Shown: positions 1-11,562 of the stretch, piece after piece
Layout of the letters: the number at the start of each line of letters is the position of its first letter
Numbering within the stretch: position 1 is the first letter of the stretch
Position numbers and translations under genes: made by a program
Notes under the pieces: model-generated
Database searches by the model: none
What the model was told of the DNA's origin: nothing
Seen by the model: the letters and a program-made list of their open reading frames with translations, nothing else
DNA from: Utricularia gibba
Taxonomy: Eukaryota; Streptophyta; Magnoliopsida; Lamiales; Lentibulariaceae
Direction of reading: 5' to 3'
Length of the DNA stretch: 64,000 nt
Assembly: GCA_002189035.1 (NCBI GenBank)
Contig: NEEC01000002.1
Location: 1,860,001 to 1,924,000, forward strand

Positions 1-43
1 AGTGTGGTGTCCTAACAAGCAGATTGGTCCCTACGCTCTACAG

Positions 44-186
44 CTGAGAGGCGTGTAGTCATCCATCTTTGCAAAGTCTATGACTTGCATACCAGCATTC
101 AGACAGTTTATGAGGGACATGGAGAGGCGTTGAGAGCTCATCTCCTGTGTCTATCATTGGATTTGATCCGTAGGTTTAGAGTGTAA
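44..186 (+). CDS. Possible terminal exon of a gene cut by the left edge
   Basis: A reading frame stays open from about base 16 to a TAA at 184-186. It is preceded by a plausible acceptor (ctctacag, ending at 43). The peptide looks coding in composition (RRVVIHLCKVYDLHTS, then EALRAHLLCLSLDLIRRF). I do not recognise the family. If real, it is the last exon of a plus-strand gene lying mostly outside the window; it could also be a chance open frame, since it is only about 47 codons long. Confidence 0.25.
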
Positions 187-3100
187 TAACATAGGATTAA
201 GTGTCAATCAATGATCAATGATTCGATCTCAAGTAGCACCAAGTGTGTGTTCCATTCGATTCCCTTCATTTCTTTATTGCATCTTGTTCATTCTTTAGAA
301 TAGAGTACACGAGGAGAGTGGAGAACACTTTAAAAAGCTAGGTCAATATTCCAAGAGAAGAAAGAGTAACTTTTCCAAGTATATCATTGAAAATGCTAAA
401 ATCAATCAATTATTTTTACTTATGGTACCCTCACAGAACAAAGAAACTTGGGTAAACCCTAATAATCAAATCATGGATTCGGGTTCGACCCGGAACCAGG
501 AATACCCAGATGGTTCCCGGGTTCAAGCAAGGTGTATGCTATCCTAAACATTCTGTATGAGCATTGAAACTCAAGGATCCATAGCCTTTCCACCATGACT
601 CAACGCTCCAGATGGATGCATGGAATAATACAATAGGGGAAGGTGTACGTCATTGGTCCCTTTCTACTTGTATTAAAAAAAAAAAAAGAAAGTTTTTTTT
701 TTTTTTGGTTTTTGAGAAAGTTGGGCGCTCCAATGATCATCCTCGTTGTTTTGGGATGCTAAGAGTAGGCTGTCGTCTAGGGTTTGCAGAGTAGTCTGTA
801 GGCTTTTAGGGCTATGCATACATAAAGGCAGCGTTGTAAGCATACATGGTATGAAGACATGGCAGACATGGCTGGATCTGCACCAGACAAACCTAACGGA
901 AAGCATTGCAAATCCCGAGGCTCTTTCACCTGCTTTGCAAACTGGAGCCTAACAAGGTGAAAACTACACATCTATCTCATCACACATCCCCATGATCCCC
1001 CATCTCTAACCAGAACCCCATCAGATCGCGACATCCGCAGCTAACTCTGTTGAGCTTCTCACAGAGATCGTGCCCCTTTTTAGAAGGAATGGTGCAGCAG
1101 CATATAGAGAAGCTCCTGCCATGCGCAGCAGCAGAACCGTGAGTAGACTTTAGAGATGGACATGAAGCTCATCTGGGGTTGGAGTCCTGATGTGTTCGTT
1201 TTGCCTAATGGGATGATGAATTTGCTATAACCCAAAACATAACTTGAGGTTTGAGATACAATTCTAACTTATTTCGAAAGAGAACCATCTCATATTATTG
1301 TTCAAAATTTCGGTTTTTGGTGTGAATTTCGCCAAAGTTTGAAGATTGATATAGAAGCGAGTGCTATGTGTTGATGGTATTCAAAATATTTTTACTATTT
1401 AAGAGAAGGTAAGGTTTTACAATTAATTGGTTTGATATGTATGGGTGTAGTACTGTGAAGATGCTGCTACTCAAAAAAGGAGTGTGGCAGCCCTACAACA
1501 GCCTGGTCTATCATACAGTGAGGCTCTTTCCCATTGCCATTTCCCACTAGCTTTTCTTCTCACATTAAAGAATTCTGTTCTGTCACAACGTTGCAACATG
1601 GAAAAAGATGTATCCCCAGCTCCAAGCTACTATTCCACTTGCTCCTTGCTGGTTTAATTCACCACTAGCCTTTTCTCTTTATAGAAATTCATTCATTGAA
1701 TGCACATGACATCAATATTCAAATTGTGAGCACCCCTCCTTTCTACTGATTCAATGGTTCGCCAGGCAGGCACCTGCCGACGTCGGTGTACACAGGGACT
1801 CCGATGAGAATGCCTTTGATCCCTATGCATCAGGATCAACGGGATTGCTATTGCTATTCAACCTGAGATGCTCGTTTCCAGGGCATGTGGCATTGGTTTT
1901 CTTCATCTGGTACACTGCAGACACCCCGGTTTCGCTGATGCAGTAGATTAGATGGCAAATGAAGAAAGTGGCGAGGTGGGGAGGTTGGTTGTGATGATAA
2001 AAGAGATTGAATGAATACGTGAGTGCTAATTGAATAGTCCCTCCCCACCCTAGAGACACAACAGACAAATCAGCAGCGCATTTATAAGTATAGGCTCTCA
2101 GGTCTAGGAGCCGATTCACTGCATTGCAGAATCAATGACCACCCCCTCGGACCAGCGAGGAGCCACCCGGCCGCCTCTCTTATGGATACTTCAATTCTGG
2201 TTTCCTTCCTCTTAACGGGTTGACATTTCCCACAAAAAACCCATCTCTCTACCTGCATTCTCAAAGAATAGCAGCAGTAAGGATGCCCCAGGCTGAATCA
2301 CCAACATTCAGACCACAATTTAGTAGAAAATCAATACGAGTGATCGTATGAAGGTACAATCATGTCAATGTTGAAAGCCCATCACAGTAAAAGTTCGTTA
2401 GAATTGAAAGTAGAGCAGAGCAGTAGAGGGATCTGCGAGCCGAGACAGACAGGAGGGCGAACACAAGACAAGCTCCTGTCCTGTCAAGGAAGCTGCTGCC
2501 TTCGGGATCAGGGTTATCTTTTCTTCTCTGATGCATGCAGTCAGTCACGGCTCACGGGAAAGAGCCTCTGCGCCCTTCATTGGGAGGATGACTTCCATCA
2601 TTTATTTTATAAAAAAGAATCGAAATTATCTGATCGATTATATTACAATAAATACTGAACAATTTATGGCAATAAAATATAACTATAGCAATTGATTTGT
2701 GCAAGTTATGTTTTTTTATAATATGGACCATTCATATTGTAAGGTCATCCATGTACATAAATTTATTGAGATTCAAATTTTATATTAATCCGCGTTTATT
2801 TGTTACTCGATATGTCATTTGATATAAATCCATTAATCTCTGTAAATTTTCCTAATCGAAAATAAATCAATAAAGATTGTATGAGAATTCATGTTAATGA
2901 AACAAGATTATGAAACACGAACGATTTTTGTTTTAAAAAATATATGAATTTTAAAATATCTTTTGTTATTTTTTAAGTTTTGTATAAATCGAATTTTATT
3001 TTATTAAAATATTTTACTAAAAATCAATTTATGAAAAAACCGAACCAGACAAACACTAACATGTTGTCCTTTTTCACGTTATTACTGTCGTGTAGTTACC

Positions 3101-3559
3101 ATTAACCATGGCGTTGGACTTCACATCAGAGGGGGTAACGCATGTGCTATTTTCAATATAAATAAATACCAAGGCTTATGAAAGTATTTGGTGCAATATT
3201 CTTGTATTTTTATTTAACATTAAATTGTATTTTTTGTGATTTAAATATTCCGTAAACACAACCACACAAGAATGAATGAATTGCTGATCTGCCCCTCTGA
3301 GTCATTAAATTGCACAGAAAAAAGAAATTGATTAAAAAAAAAAAGTGAGCCCTTCTCTCCATAGGGTGCAGGTGGCGGGGACTGCCAAGTTTTTGTCGGT
3401 CCCCTGGTTTATTGTTGAGGTCGGTCCCCCACTCTTTACATTTTGCAATTTTGCCCCAGCCCAGCAGTCCAGATCCGTCACTGCTATGACTGGGCTGGAG
3501 AGCCCAATAACTGAAACGGGCCTGGGCTTGCTGTATCAGCACTTCACGTAAGGGATCCA
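187..3559. other. Intergenic stretch, no gene recognised
   Basis: No open frame here resembles a known protein; the longest are under 120 codons and have non-coding composition. A short coding-like patch occurs at about 1452-1530 on the plus strand (EDAATQKRSVAALQQPGLSY), but it has no recognisable family and no clear splice context. Bases 2,600-3,240 are very AT-rich. The last 300 bases before 3,560 are GC-richer and probably belong to the promoter of the GAR synthetase gene. Confidence 0.5.
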
Positions 3560-3679
3560 ATGGGTCTTTTTCGCAAGCTTCAGGGTAACCCTCCAGTTCT
3601 GGTGCCGGCGACCGGAGCGGCGGTACACTTCAGGAGCTTCGAGGAGGTTTTTCGCTCTTTTCGGGCCCCAATTTCATAA
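3560..3679 (+). promoter_or_regulatory. Possible upstream ORF in the GAR synthetase leader
   Basis: An ATG at 3560 opens a 39-codon frame (MGLFRKLQGNPPVLV...) ending at TAA 3677-3679, 178 bases before the main start. If the transcript begins upstream of 3560, this frame would be scanned first and could lower translation of the main frame. The transcription start is unknown, and there is no comparative evidence that this peptide is conserved. Confidence 0.25.
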
Positions 3680-3856
3680 GGACAATTTATATTTCTTGGG
3701 TACTGTATTTGGGGGTAATTTGCTCTCCTTTACGTTTCTAAGTCCTGAAAAATGTATGCTCTTAATTTGTTCCATCAGTTCATCAAAGACGCTATTTTAG
3801 CTCCCTTCAACTATTTTTGTTTTTTAATGGTTTTGTAATTGCCAGAGCCAGAAGCC

Positions 3857-5938
3857 ATGGAATGGACCTTGTCACAAAGTTTTGGTGGTATTCATTCCGT
3901 TCCATTAGGCTACCGTAGTCATCTTGTCAATGCATCAACCAAGGTTCCCAACTATTGCAGTTTTCATGCTGGGCGCGTCAGTTGGGCGGCGGCGGGTTTC
4001 TCGGATTCTGACTTTTGTAGAGTTAAACGTCCTTTTGGATTTAGAAGTCGCGCTTTTGGGCGACCTTGCTCACATACTTTGATTTGCCAGAGTTCGAGCA
4101 GCGGGACGCTTCCTCCCAATGGTGATTATGTTATTTCGGTTCTGTAGTCAACTGCTACATGACGCAACTTCTTCATGATTGAGAGTATTTGAATCTGCTG
4201 CCATTTTGGTCTTTTTGGCTTGATGAAGCAACTTTCGATCATGAATATCACCCTTGATAAATTTTCTCTATGTTTGAAGAAATACGCACCTGTTAGCTTT
4301 GAAACCTGTAGTTCCATTGAGCAACACAATCATTTAGTTATTTCAATCTATAGTTTGGTGATATTGCTATTTTATTGGTTCATATTCTTTGCTTCTGATA
4401 CTGTAGCAAAGAGAGTGGTGGTGTTAGTTATTGGAGGAGGTGGGAGGGAGCACGCATTGTGTTATGCCCTTAAACGGTCCCCATCTTGTGAATCTGTGTT
4501 TTGTGCTCCTGGAAATGCCGGAATTTCAGAGTCTGGTGATGCAACATGTGTCGAAGGCCTTGATATTTTTGATAGTGCATCTGTTGTAGCGTTTTGCCGT
4601 AAGATGGGAGTGGATTTGGTTGTAATAGGCCCCGAAGCTCCTCTTGTAGCTGGTCTTTCAAATGATCTTACTTCGGCTGGGATTCTTGCATTTGGCCCTT
4701 CATCAGAGGCTGCTTCGCTTGAATCTTCAAAAGGGTTCATGAAAGTTTTGTGCGAAAAATATGGCATTCCAACTGCTAAGGTGCACGCATTGCTTTGATC
4801 TTCTATGGATGCTTCTTTGATGCCTTTTTTTCTTCTTTATTTTATTTACTTCTTTTCGTTTTTCAATGTTCAGTACAAGACTTTTACTGATCCAGCAGCT
4901 GCTAAAGCTTATATCAAAGAGCAAGGTGCTCCAATTGTTGTTAAAGCAGATGGCTTAGCGGCAGGGAAAGGAGTCATTGTAGCTATGACTGTAGAAGAGG
5001 CATGTGATGCTGTTGATGCAATGCTTGTGAAAAAGATTTTCGGTTCCGCAGGTTGTCGTGTCATCGTGGAGGAATATCTTGAGGGTGAAGAAGCATCATT
5101 TTTTGCTATAGTAGATGGAAAAAATGCCATAGCTCTCGAGTCTGCCCAGGATCATAAACGAGTTGGTGATGGTGACACCGGTCCCAACACAGGCGGTATG
5201 GGAGCATATTCACCTGCTCCAATTGTGACTAAGGAACTGGAATCTGTCATCATGGAATCCATTATTTTCCCCACAGTCAAAGGAATGGCTAATGAGGGAT
5301 GCAAATTTGTTGGGGTTCTTTATGCAGGCCTCATGATTGAGAAAAAGTCTGGTTTGCCAAAGCTGATCGAGTACAATGTACGTTTTGGCGACCCGGAGTG
5401 CCAGGTCAGTGGAATCTCTGTGATCTTGATGCACTTGAGATTGCTTATTGATTACTTCATGAGGGCATATACATCAATGTGCGTTCTAGATGGAAAAGAA
5501 CAGTTCAGAACAGCGTTCTTGTAGGTGTTGATGGCCCGTTTGGATTCTGACCTCATCGAAATTATGCTGGCAACATGCAAGGGTGAGCTGCATGACGTTT
5601 CCTTATCCTGGTCACCTGGCTCAGCCATGGTGGTGGTCATGGCGAGCGATGGCTACCCTGGAAACTATAGAAAGGGGACAGTTATCAAACATTTGAGAGA
5701 AGCAGAGAATGTTGCACCAGATGTAAAGATCTTCCATGCTAGCACTGCTCTTGACGGCAACAAAAACTTTGTTGCAACCGGTGGCCGTGTTCTTGGTGTC
5801 ACAGCGAAAGGCAGCAACCTTGAAGAGGCACGCAGTAGAGCTTACAAGGCCGTGGAGCAGATTGACTGGCCGGAAGGATTCTACCGGCGGGACATCGGGT
5901 GGAGGGCTTTGGAGAGAAGACAACAGGTTGAGTTTTGA
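3857..5938 (+). CDS. PUR2: Phosphoribosylamine-glycine ligase (GAR synthetase), organellar
   Basis: Second step of de novo purine synthesis: ATP-dependent joining of glycine to 5-phosphoribosylamine. Exons are 3857-4121, 4407-4780, 4874-5404 and 5525-5938, all with GT-AG borders and matching phases, giving 527 residues. Residues 1 to about 88 form a Ser/Arg-rich presequence, as expected for plastid or mitochondrial import. The N-domain follows with GGGGREHAL and [10 protein letters not shown], then the ATP-grasp region with [27 protein letters not shown] and [11 protein letters not shown], then a C-terminal domain ending in RRQQVEF. It is a stand-alone enzyme, as in bacteria and plants, rather than the animal trifunctional fusion. 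The frame is intact. It converges on the sugar transporter gene with only 142 bases between the two stop codons. Confidence 0.95.
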
Positions 5939-6080
5939 GGGCAGAATGGATGGTATCCTTTCCTTTGCCTCCATAATTTTTCAATTTTTCCCATTAGTTT
6001 TGGATCCAAAACAATGTATTCAGATTTCAGAACAGGTATTAATTAAAGATTGTTAGCAAAGGAGAACAGTTTCGAGGTTG

Positions 6081-7754
6081 CTATACGTTGCGGCTGGTGC
6101 TAGGGAGATGGAGCCCCTCCGCATCCTCGGGGAAGTACCTTCTCCAGAACCAGTGCTTCTTCCAGAGCTTGTTCACCTCCTCGATCGGCACCCCCTTCGT
6201 CTCCGGCAGGAAGAAATACACGAACGCCGTCATCACCACGACCCACCCGCGAAGAAGAAGAACAACCCAAACTTCATGCCGCACAGCATCGACAGGAAGA
6301 GCTGCCCGATCACGAACGTCAGCAGCATGTTCAACGACACGTTGATGGATTGGCCCGGCGATCGGATCTCCAGCGGATGAATTTCGCTCGGCACGAGCCA
6401 TCCCAACGGCCCCATGACCATGCGAATGCAGCTACGTAGAAGCAGATGAGGACCAGTGCAAGGTCTCCGGTGCTCTTGGAGAAGGACCCTTCTCCGTTAA
6501 CCCCGAACACCGAGCCTGTCAGGATTCCGACCGCCAGTTGGCACAGGATCATCTGGATTCCACCTTCCAGGAAGAGGAGCCGCCTCCCGAACCTATCGAC
6601 GACGATGATGGACACGATGGTCGCGAAGACGTTCACTAGGCCGGACACGACGGCCGACATTAGGGCCGCATCGTCCCCGAATCCGAGCGTTTTGAATAGC
6701 ACCGGAGCGTAGAACATGATCACGTTGATGCCGGTGAGTTGCTGGAAGATGGGGATCAAGCTGGTGATCACAAGTTGGGGCCTGTACCTCTGCTCCATCA
6801 CTGTCCTCCATAGGTTCGTGACTTGTTTCGAGACCTCGCTAGCTTCGACCATGTCGTCGAACTCGGCGTCGACATTCGTCGTGCCGCGGATCTTTTGCAG
6901 TACTTCCCGGGCATTCTCCCTTTCACCTCGATCGATCATCGAGCTGGGAGTATCGGGGAGGAGAACAGAGCCGATTGTCATGATCAATGCCGGTACGGCA
7001 GCTAGCCCGAGAGAAACTCTCCATCCATTGCTCTTCATGGTTGCTGTTCCGTAGTTCACCAAGTTAGCCGCGAAGATGCCGATTGTGGTAGCCATTTGGA
7101 AACCAATGTTCATCGCCCCTCTCAACTTCGCCGGAGCCATTTCCGAAAGGTACACAGGGACGGACTGATTGCCGTAACCGATGCCGACGCCGAGCAGAAG
7201 TCGGCCAATGATCAGCATTGCCACGTTCACCGCCGCTCCGTTTATAATGGCTCCGACTAGGAACACCGATCCTCCGGTCGCCATCGACACTTTCCGGCCG
7301 AACCGCTTCGTCGTGGCGGATGCGAGGAATGACGCGAAGAGGGCTGCTAGGTAAAGCGATGAAGTGAAGAGTGTCAGCATGTGGTTCTCGAATTTGCAGT
7401 ATTGGCTTTCATGACCAGATGCATTCTTCTCCTTCGCATACACCGACGGGAAGAACTTCTTCAAGAAGTCGTCCATGGACGTCACCCCACCTGCAATATA
7501 ATCGCTTATTCATCAATACCGAGGAATTCCCACTAGTCACAAGTCATCAGCGCATGCTAGAACAATCTCGCGCGCCTCAAGCCAAGGGAGACAAGACGGA
7601 TCACAGAAAAACACGTACCAGAAATACCGATATCGTAGCCGAATATGAGACCCCCGCTCGCAGCGACGATGCAGGTGATGATGACGAACCCGGTGACATG
7701 CCCTTCGTACATCTTGCCGGAGCCATCTCCGGCCACAACTCCCCCGACACCCAT
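6081..7754 (-). CDS. STP-type monosaccharide/H+ symporter, two single-base frame breaks
   Basis: Plasma-membrane hexose uptake carrier of the major facilitator superfamily. Exon 1 runs 7754 to 7619 ([14 protein letters not shown]..., first membrane helix) and exon 2 runs 7490 to 6081. Family signatures are present: RFGRK after helix 2, [25 protein letters not shown] after helix 8 and PETKG after helix 12; the extracellular loop near [11 protein letters not shown] is STP-like. The frame is lost twice: at the C4 run 6410-6413 (after AFAWSWG) and at the C3 run 6246-6248 (after FFFFAG). Adding one base at each gives an uninterrupted 515-residue protein, the normal STP length. The missing bases therefore look like homopolymer errors; a genuine pseudogene is the alternative. 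The exact paralogue cannot be assigned. Confidence 0.9.
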
Positions 7755-9011
7755 TTCGGTTTCGTCTATTTACCAGTAAATTAGCGAACAAGATCGAGTC
7801 TTTTGTTCCTCTCTTGACAAACTAAGTGTTTCCTTATGTTACAGTCTCTGAAACAACGGTACTTATAGAAACAGGGGCGAGCCTGATGTAATGGATAGGC
7901 GTGAAGCTGTGGAGAAAATAGCGGAATGCGGTCCATTTTCCTCCCTGTTTCAATGGCTATTGTTCTAAAACATTGTAACCACACAAACTCCCGAGTTCTT
8001 GCAAGAAATCCACCCCAAAAATGTAGAATGAGGTGTCTGACAATCCCATCCCACATCCACGGGGTGACAACAAATAATAAAACCAGGACGAAAAGAGGAG
8101 CATCGGCCTCCTTTCGCAGACGAGCAAAGCAAGATCTGCACAATAAAATCTAAAAATACAGATGATGGCGGACGTGAATGTCCCAGTAACTCAATAGCTG
8201 AACCCCAAATGAAGTATTTGAGCCGAAGATGCCATCCCAATGTCGTGTTTCAACAACATTGATTCATATCCATCCTACATCGTCTTTGAGCCTCACAAAT
8301 GATTGAGTTTATGTTAACAAAACCTTGCCATGCGTGCATAGGAGGACTCGAAGTAAGAACATGATGTATCATGATATTTGATAGTAAAGTCAAATCCAAA
8401 CGTGATGAGACAAACCTCGACAAGAATGATGTGATTAGGAACATTAAAACTGTATCATACATAGATTACGAAGAAAGAAATAGGTGAATCTTTCTAATAT
8501 ACTATGATATGTATTTTTTCAAAAATAAATAACGTAAAATCATAAAAATTTGATGTTATAAACCGACAATATCCTATGGGGTGAATCCTGAGTAACTATT
8601 TGGGAGAGCGGCCTGAGGTCTGAGATCGCCCTTTTGTAGTACACCATCCGCCTCCGGCTCTACGGGATTTCCACTCCCGTTTTAGAAGGGTGATAAATTT
8701 CAGGCCGTCCGCATATATTTGTCAAAGCAGTCACGGTTCGCAACTCCTGCGCTGCCTGATCCAGTAGTTTCAAAACGGGATCTTTGAAGCCAATTTTAAA
8801 TGAGGCAAAAATCATATTTGAATTTATTTATTTGTTTTTAGAGATATATTTAAATACAATATTTTAGAATAATAAATGAAGTGCATCAATGATTGGGGTT
8901 GAAATGGGAATAAGTTATTTGTAATTACGTCCCCATTGTGGCAATTAGGTAAAAACCAGAAAGATAGCTCGGGTATTCGCCCAGTCAAAGTTTCATTTTC
9001 TTGTTTCAACG
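7755..9011. other. Divergent promoter region between STP and RING genes
   Basis: The STP gene (-) and the RING gene (+) are transcribed away from each other across these 1.26 kb. No coding frame is supported. Bases 8,570-8,780 are GC-richer than their surroundings and contain short inverted pieces (gggagagcggcctgaggtc; acgggatttccactcccgt), but no recognisable element. Confidence 0.5.
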
Positions 9012-9974
9012 ATGGCTTCGAGCGGAGTCTCGGTGGCGGAGGGCGGTCCGCGGATGTACTTTTGTCATCAATGTGAACGCACGGTCACTATTACCCCTTC
9101 TCCCGGCGGAGATGTTCTCTGTCCTTCCTGTAACTCGGGTTTTGTTGAGGAGTTTCTAGACGATACCCCAAACCCTTACCCTTCTTCATCTGCAATACCG
9201 CTTCCGCTTTCCGCCGACCCGATTTCATTCTTCCTTTCCCAATTCCTGCTTCCCCATGGGAATCCAATGGTTGAGCCTCGTTCAGCTCCTGCGGCTGATC
9301 CCCACCTGGGGCAGCAAGGCGATTTTGATCCTGTTTCTTATTTGGTGAATCTTCTTGCTAGTCGCCGCGCTAGTGGGGTTGATTATCAATTCGTATTCGA
9401 CGACGGTGCCACGGCTTCCGGGTCTTCTTTTCCAGGTAATATTGGGGACTATTTTGTTGGGCCTGGATTCGAGCAATTGATACAGCAGTTAGCTGAGAAT
9501 GATCCGAATCGTTACGGCACCCCACCTGCTTCCAAAAGCGCTGTTGAGGCTCTTCCGAATGTGAATGTTGACGACGAATTGCTGAAATCGGAACTGGCGC
9601 AGTGTGCTGTGTGTAAAGACGATTTCGAGTTTGGAACAGTTGTAAAGCAGATGCCTTGCAAGCATGCTTATCATAATGATTGCATTATTCCGTGGCTTGA
9701 GATGCATAATAGTTGTCCCGTGTGCCGTTTCGAGCTTCCCACCGACGATCCAGATTATGAGAACAGGGGAGAATCTAGCAGGGGTGGACTTTCGGTAGTG
9801 AATGACAGTTCCAGTTATGGTGATAATTCTACTTCTGGGCGTCCAGACAGGCAAAGGGTAGTGCAAAGGAGGTTTACTATAACATTACCCTGGATGTTTG
9901 GAGGCTTTGCCTCAGGATCAGGACCAGATTCAAGTAATGAGTCAGCGGGGCACAGTAATCGGGAGCAGAATTAA
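9012..9974 (+). CDS. Zinc-ribbon / RING-H2 E3 ubiquitin ligase
   Basis: Intronless 320-residue protein resembling plant RING1/RDUF-type soluble E3 ligases. An N-terminal zinc ribbon (MYFCHQCERTVTI...VLCPSCNSGF) uses C18, C21, C37 and C40. A low-complexity middle follows, with the conserved FEQLIQQLAENDPNRYGTPP segment just before the RING. The RING-H2 domain has C198, C201, C216, H218, H221, C224, C235 and C238 (CAVCKDDF...CKHAYHNDCIIPWL...CPVCR). The tail is Ser/Gly-rich with a conserved RRFTITLPWMF patch. There is no signal peptide or membrane helix, so it is probably cytosolic or nuclear. All metal ligands are present. The substrate cannot be inferred. Confidence 0.93.
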   Translation: MASSGVSVAEGGPRMYFCHQCERTVTITPSPGGDVLCPSCNSGFVEEFLDDTPNPYPSSSAIPLPLSADPISFFLSQFLLPHGNPMVEPRSAPAADPHLGQQGDFDPVSYLVNLLASRRASGVDYQFVFDDGATASGSSFPGNIGDYFVGPGFEQLIQQLAENDPNRYGTPPASKSAVEALPNVNVDDELLKSELAQCAVCKDDFEFGTVVKQMPCKHAYHNDCIIPWLEMHNSCPVCRFELPTDDPDYENRGESSRGGLSVVNDSSSYGDNSTSGRPDRQRVVQRRFTITLPWMFGGFASGSGPDSSNESAGHSNREQN

Positions 9975-11562
9975 GTGTCTTACGGTAATTAAATCTTTCC
10001 TATCCATATTGTAGGCTAGGATGTATCTTTGCTTTCTGAATGGCTGTTGTGCATCATGGGGATTCAAATATATGGCTGAGCATATCTCAAGATAGCTTTT
10101 TTTTTTGCTCTATTAACATATGCAGTCGGTGTAGCTTGCTCTATATGTATAATTCGATTCATTGGTTTGAACGCACAATCTAACATGAATCGTTACAGTA
10201 TGAGTTCACGACTGGTGCAACTTAGACATACGAACATTATTCCTGAACAATGGCTTTTGAAGTTTGTGAACAGAACCCTTTGTCATCTTTCCTTTCGAGT
10301 GGTGGTATGTATTATGTGCTCTAAACATTCCATTGTATGGTAATTTTGTTCTGTTGAGAATTTCATACTTTACACTATCAGAAGGCGCCTTCTAGGAAGC
10401 TGTGAAGCCACTTATGGCTTCCCAGTATCCTGCTATGCCGAAATTTGAATGAGATGGCTAGATTTTCCCCATGATATTTTCCGATCCCGGACTTCCCTCC
10501 AAAATTGTTCTGTTCGCATTGGTTGCGCTATTTTGTGAATATCCTCGCGATCTTAGGTGCTGGTTGAAGACAACACTATGCCTTTGTTTTTTCTATATAA
10601 ATGTCATGCACTCTGCATATTTCAAACATGGGATGTTCATTTGCTCTCATTTCTTGCTAATATTGGTTCCTTTGCTTCTCTTCCTTGATACTAGAGAGGT
10701 TCAATGGAAATTCCAAGGATACTGGAGAAATCGGTGTCCGTCTGATGTCAGGTAAAGGATAATACATTCGTGAAAAGAGGAATCTTGACACATTGTTAAC
10801 TCGGGACCTGGTCCATCAATTCACTTTTCCAGTTTTCCCACCCTTTGGTAACTGAACTACTGCAGGTGGATGCATTTGCTTCTATGCTTTTATGAACTTG
10901 TTTAGTTACTTGTATATCACTTACGTGATGTCAAAACCAGTTGCACACATGCTTTCGCGTTGAGGATAGAGTTGCTTTGTTTGCAAAATCCTTATAGTTG
11001 ATGGCCTTGGCCTTTTCTCCACAATGATTTTCCAGCTTGTATTATCACATATTTAAACAAAAAATTAATATTGGAGAGTATCAATTTTTTAACACATGCA
11101 TGAGCAAATTTTTAGATCATTTGGTATTATTAGGATCACTTGTGGGTTATTTCAGGACTAAATGGATAATTTTTTAATTTTAGGTGATTAATTCTATATT
11201 AAGTAAATCAATGTATTTGAACCGTTTATGTTCATCATTATTATTATGACACATACATTTATTGTAATATGATTATATCATATTAATAATATCATATAGA
11301 GTATGTTTTTACTTAGTACCATTTATTATCGTCACTATATCCAATGTATTCTTATTAATACTATTATTTAATTTATTAAAAAATAACTAATTTAATAATC
11401 TGCATATAATATAAATAAAGTAGTGGTTTTTTAGCGCCAAAAAAGGAAGTCGTGGCTTTATTCGTATTCCGAAACTACCCTTGGAAAGCCTAGGGATTTA
11501 CTATTTTTTCTCTAAATAAAAATGTACTGCCAAGTGTTCGCACCTCGACATTGACAAAAAAA
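9975..11562. other. 3' region of the RING gene and AT-rich spacer
   Basis: The first several hundred bases are T-rich and probably include the 3' UTR of the RING gene. From about 11,040 to 11,440 the sequence is strongly AT-rich and without coding character. No supported gene. Confidence 0.5.

Noticed and set aside
470-560. tRNA-like ggttcgacccgg patch
   Set aside because: The T-loop-like string is not accompanied by an acceptor stem or anticodon arm.
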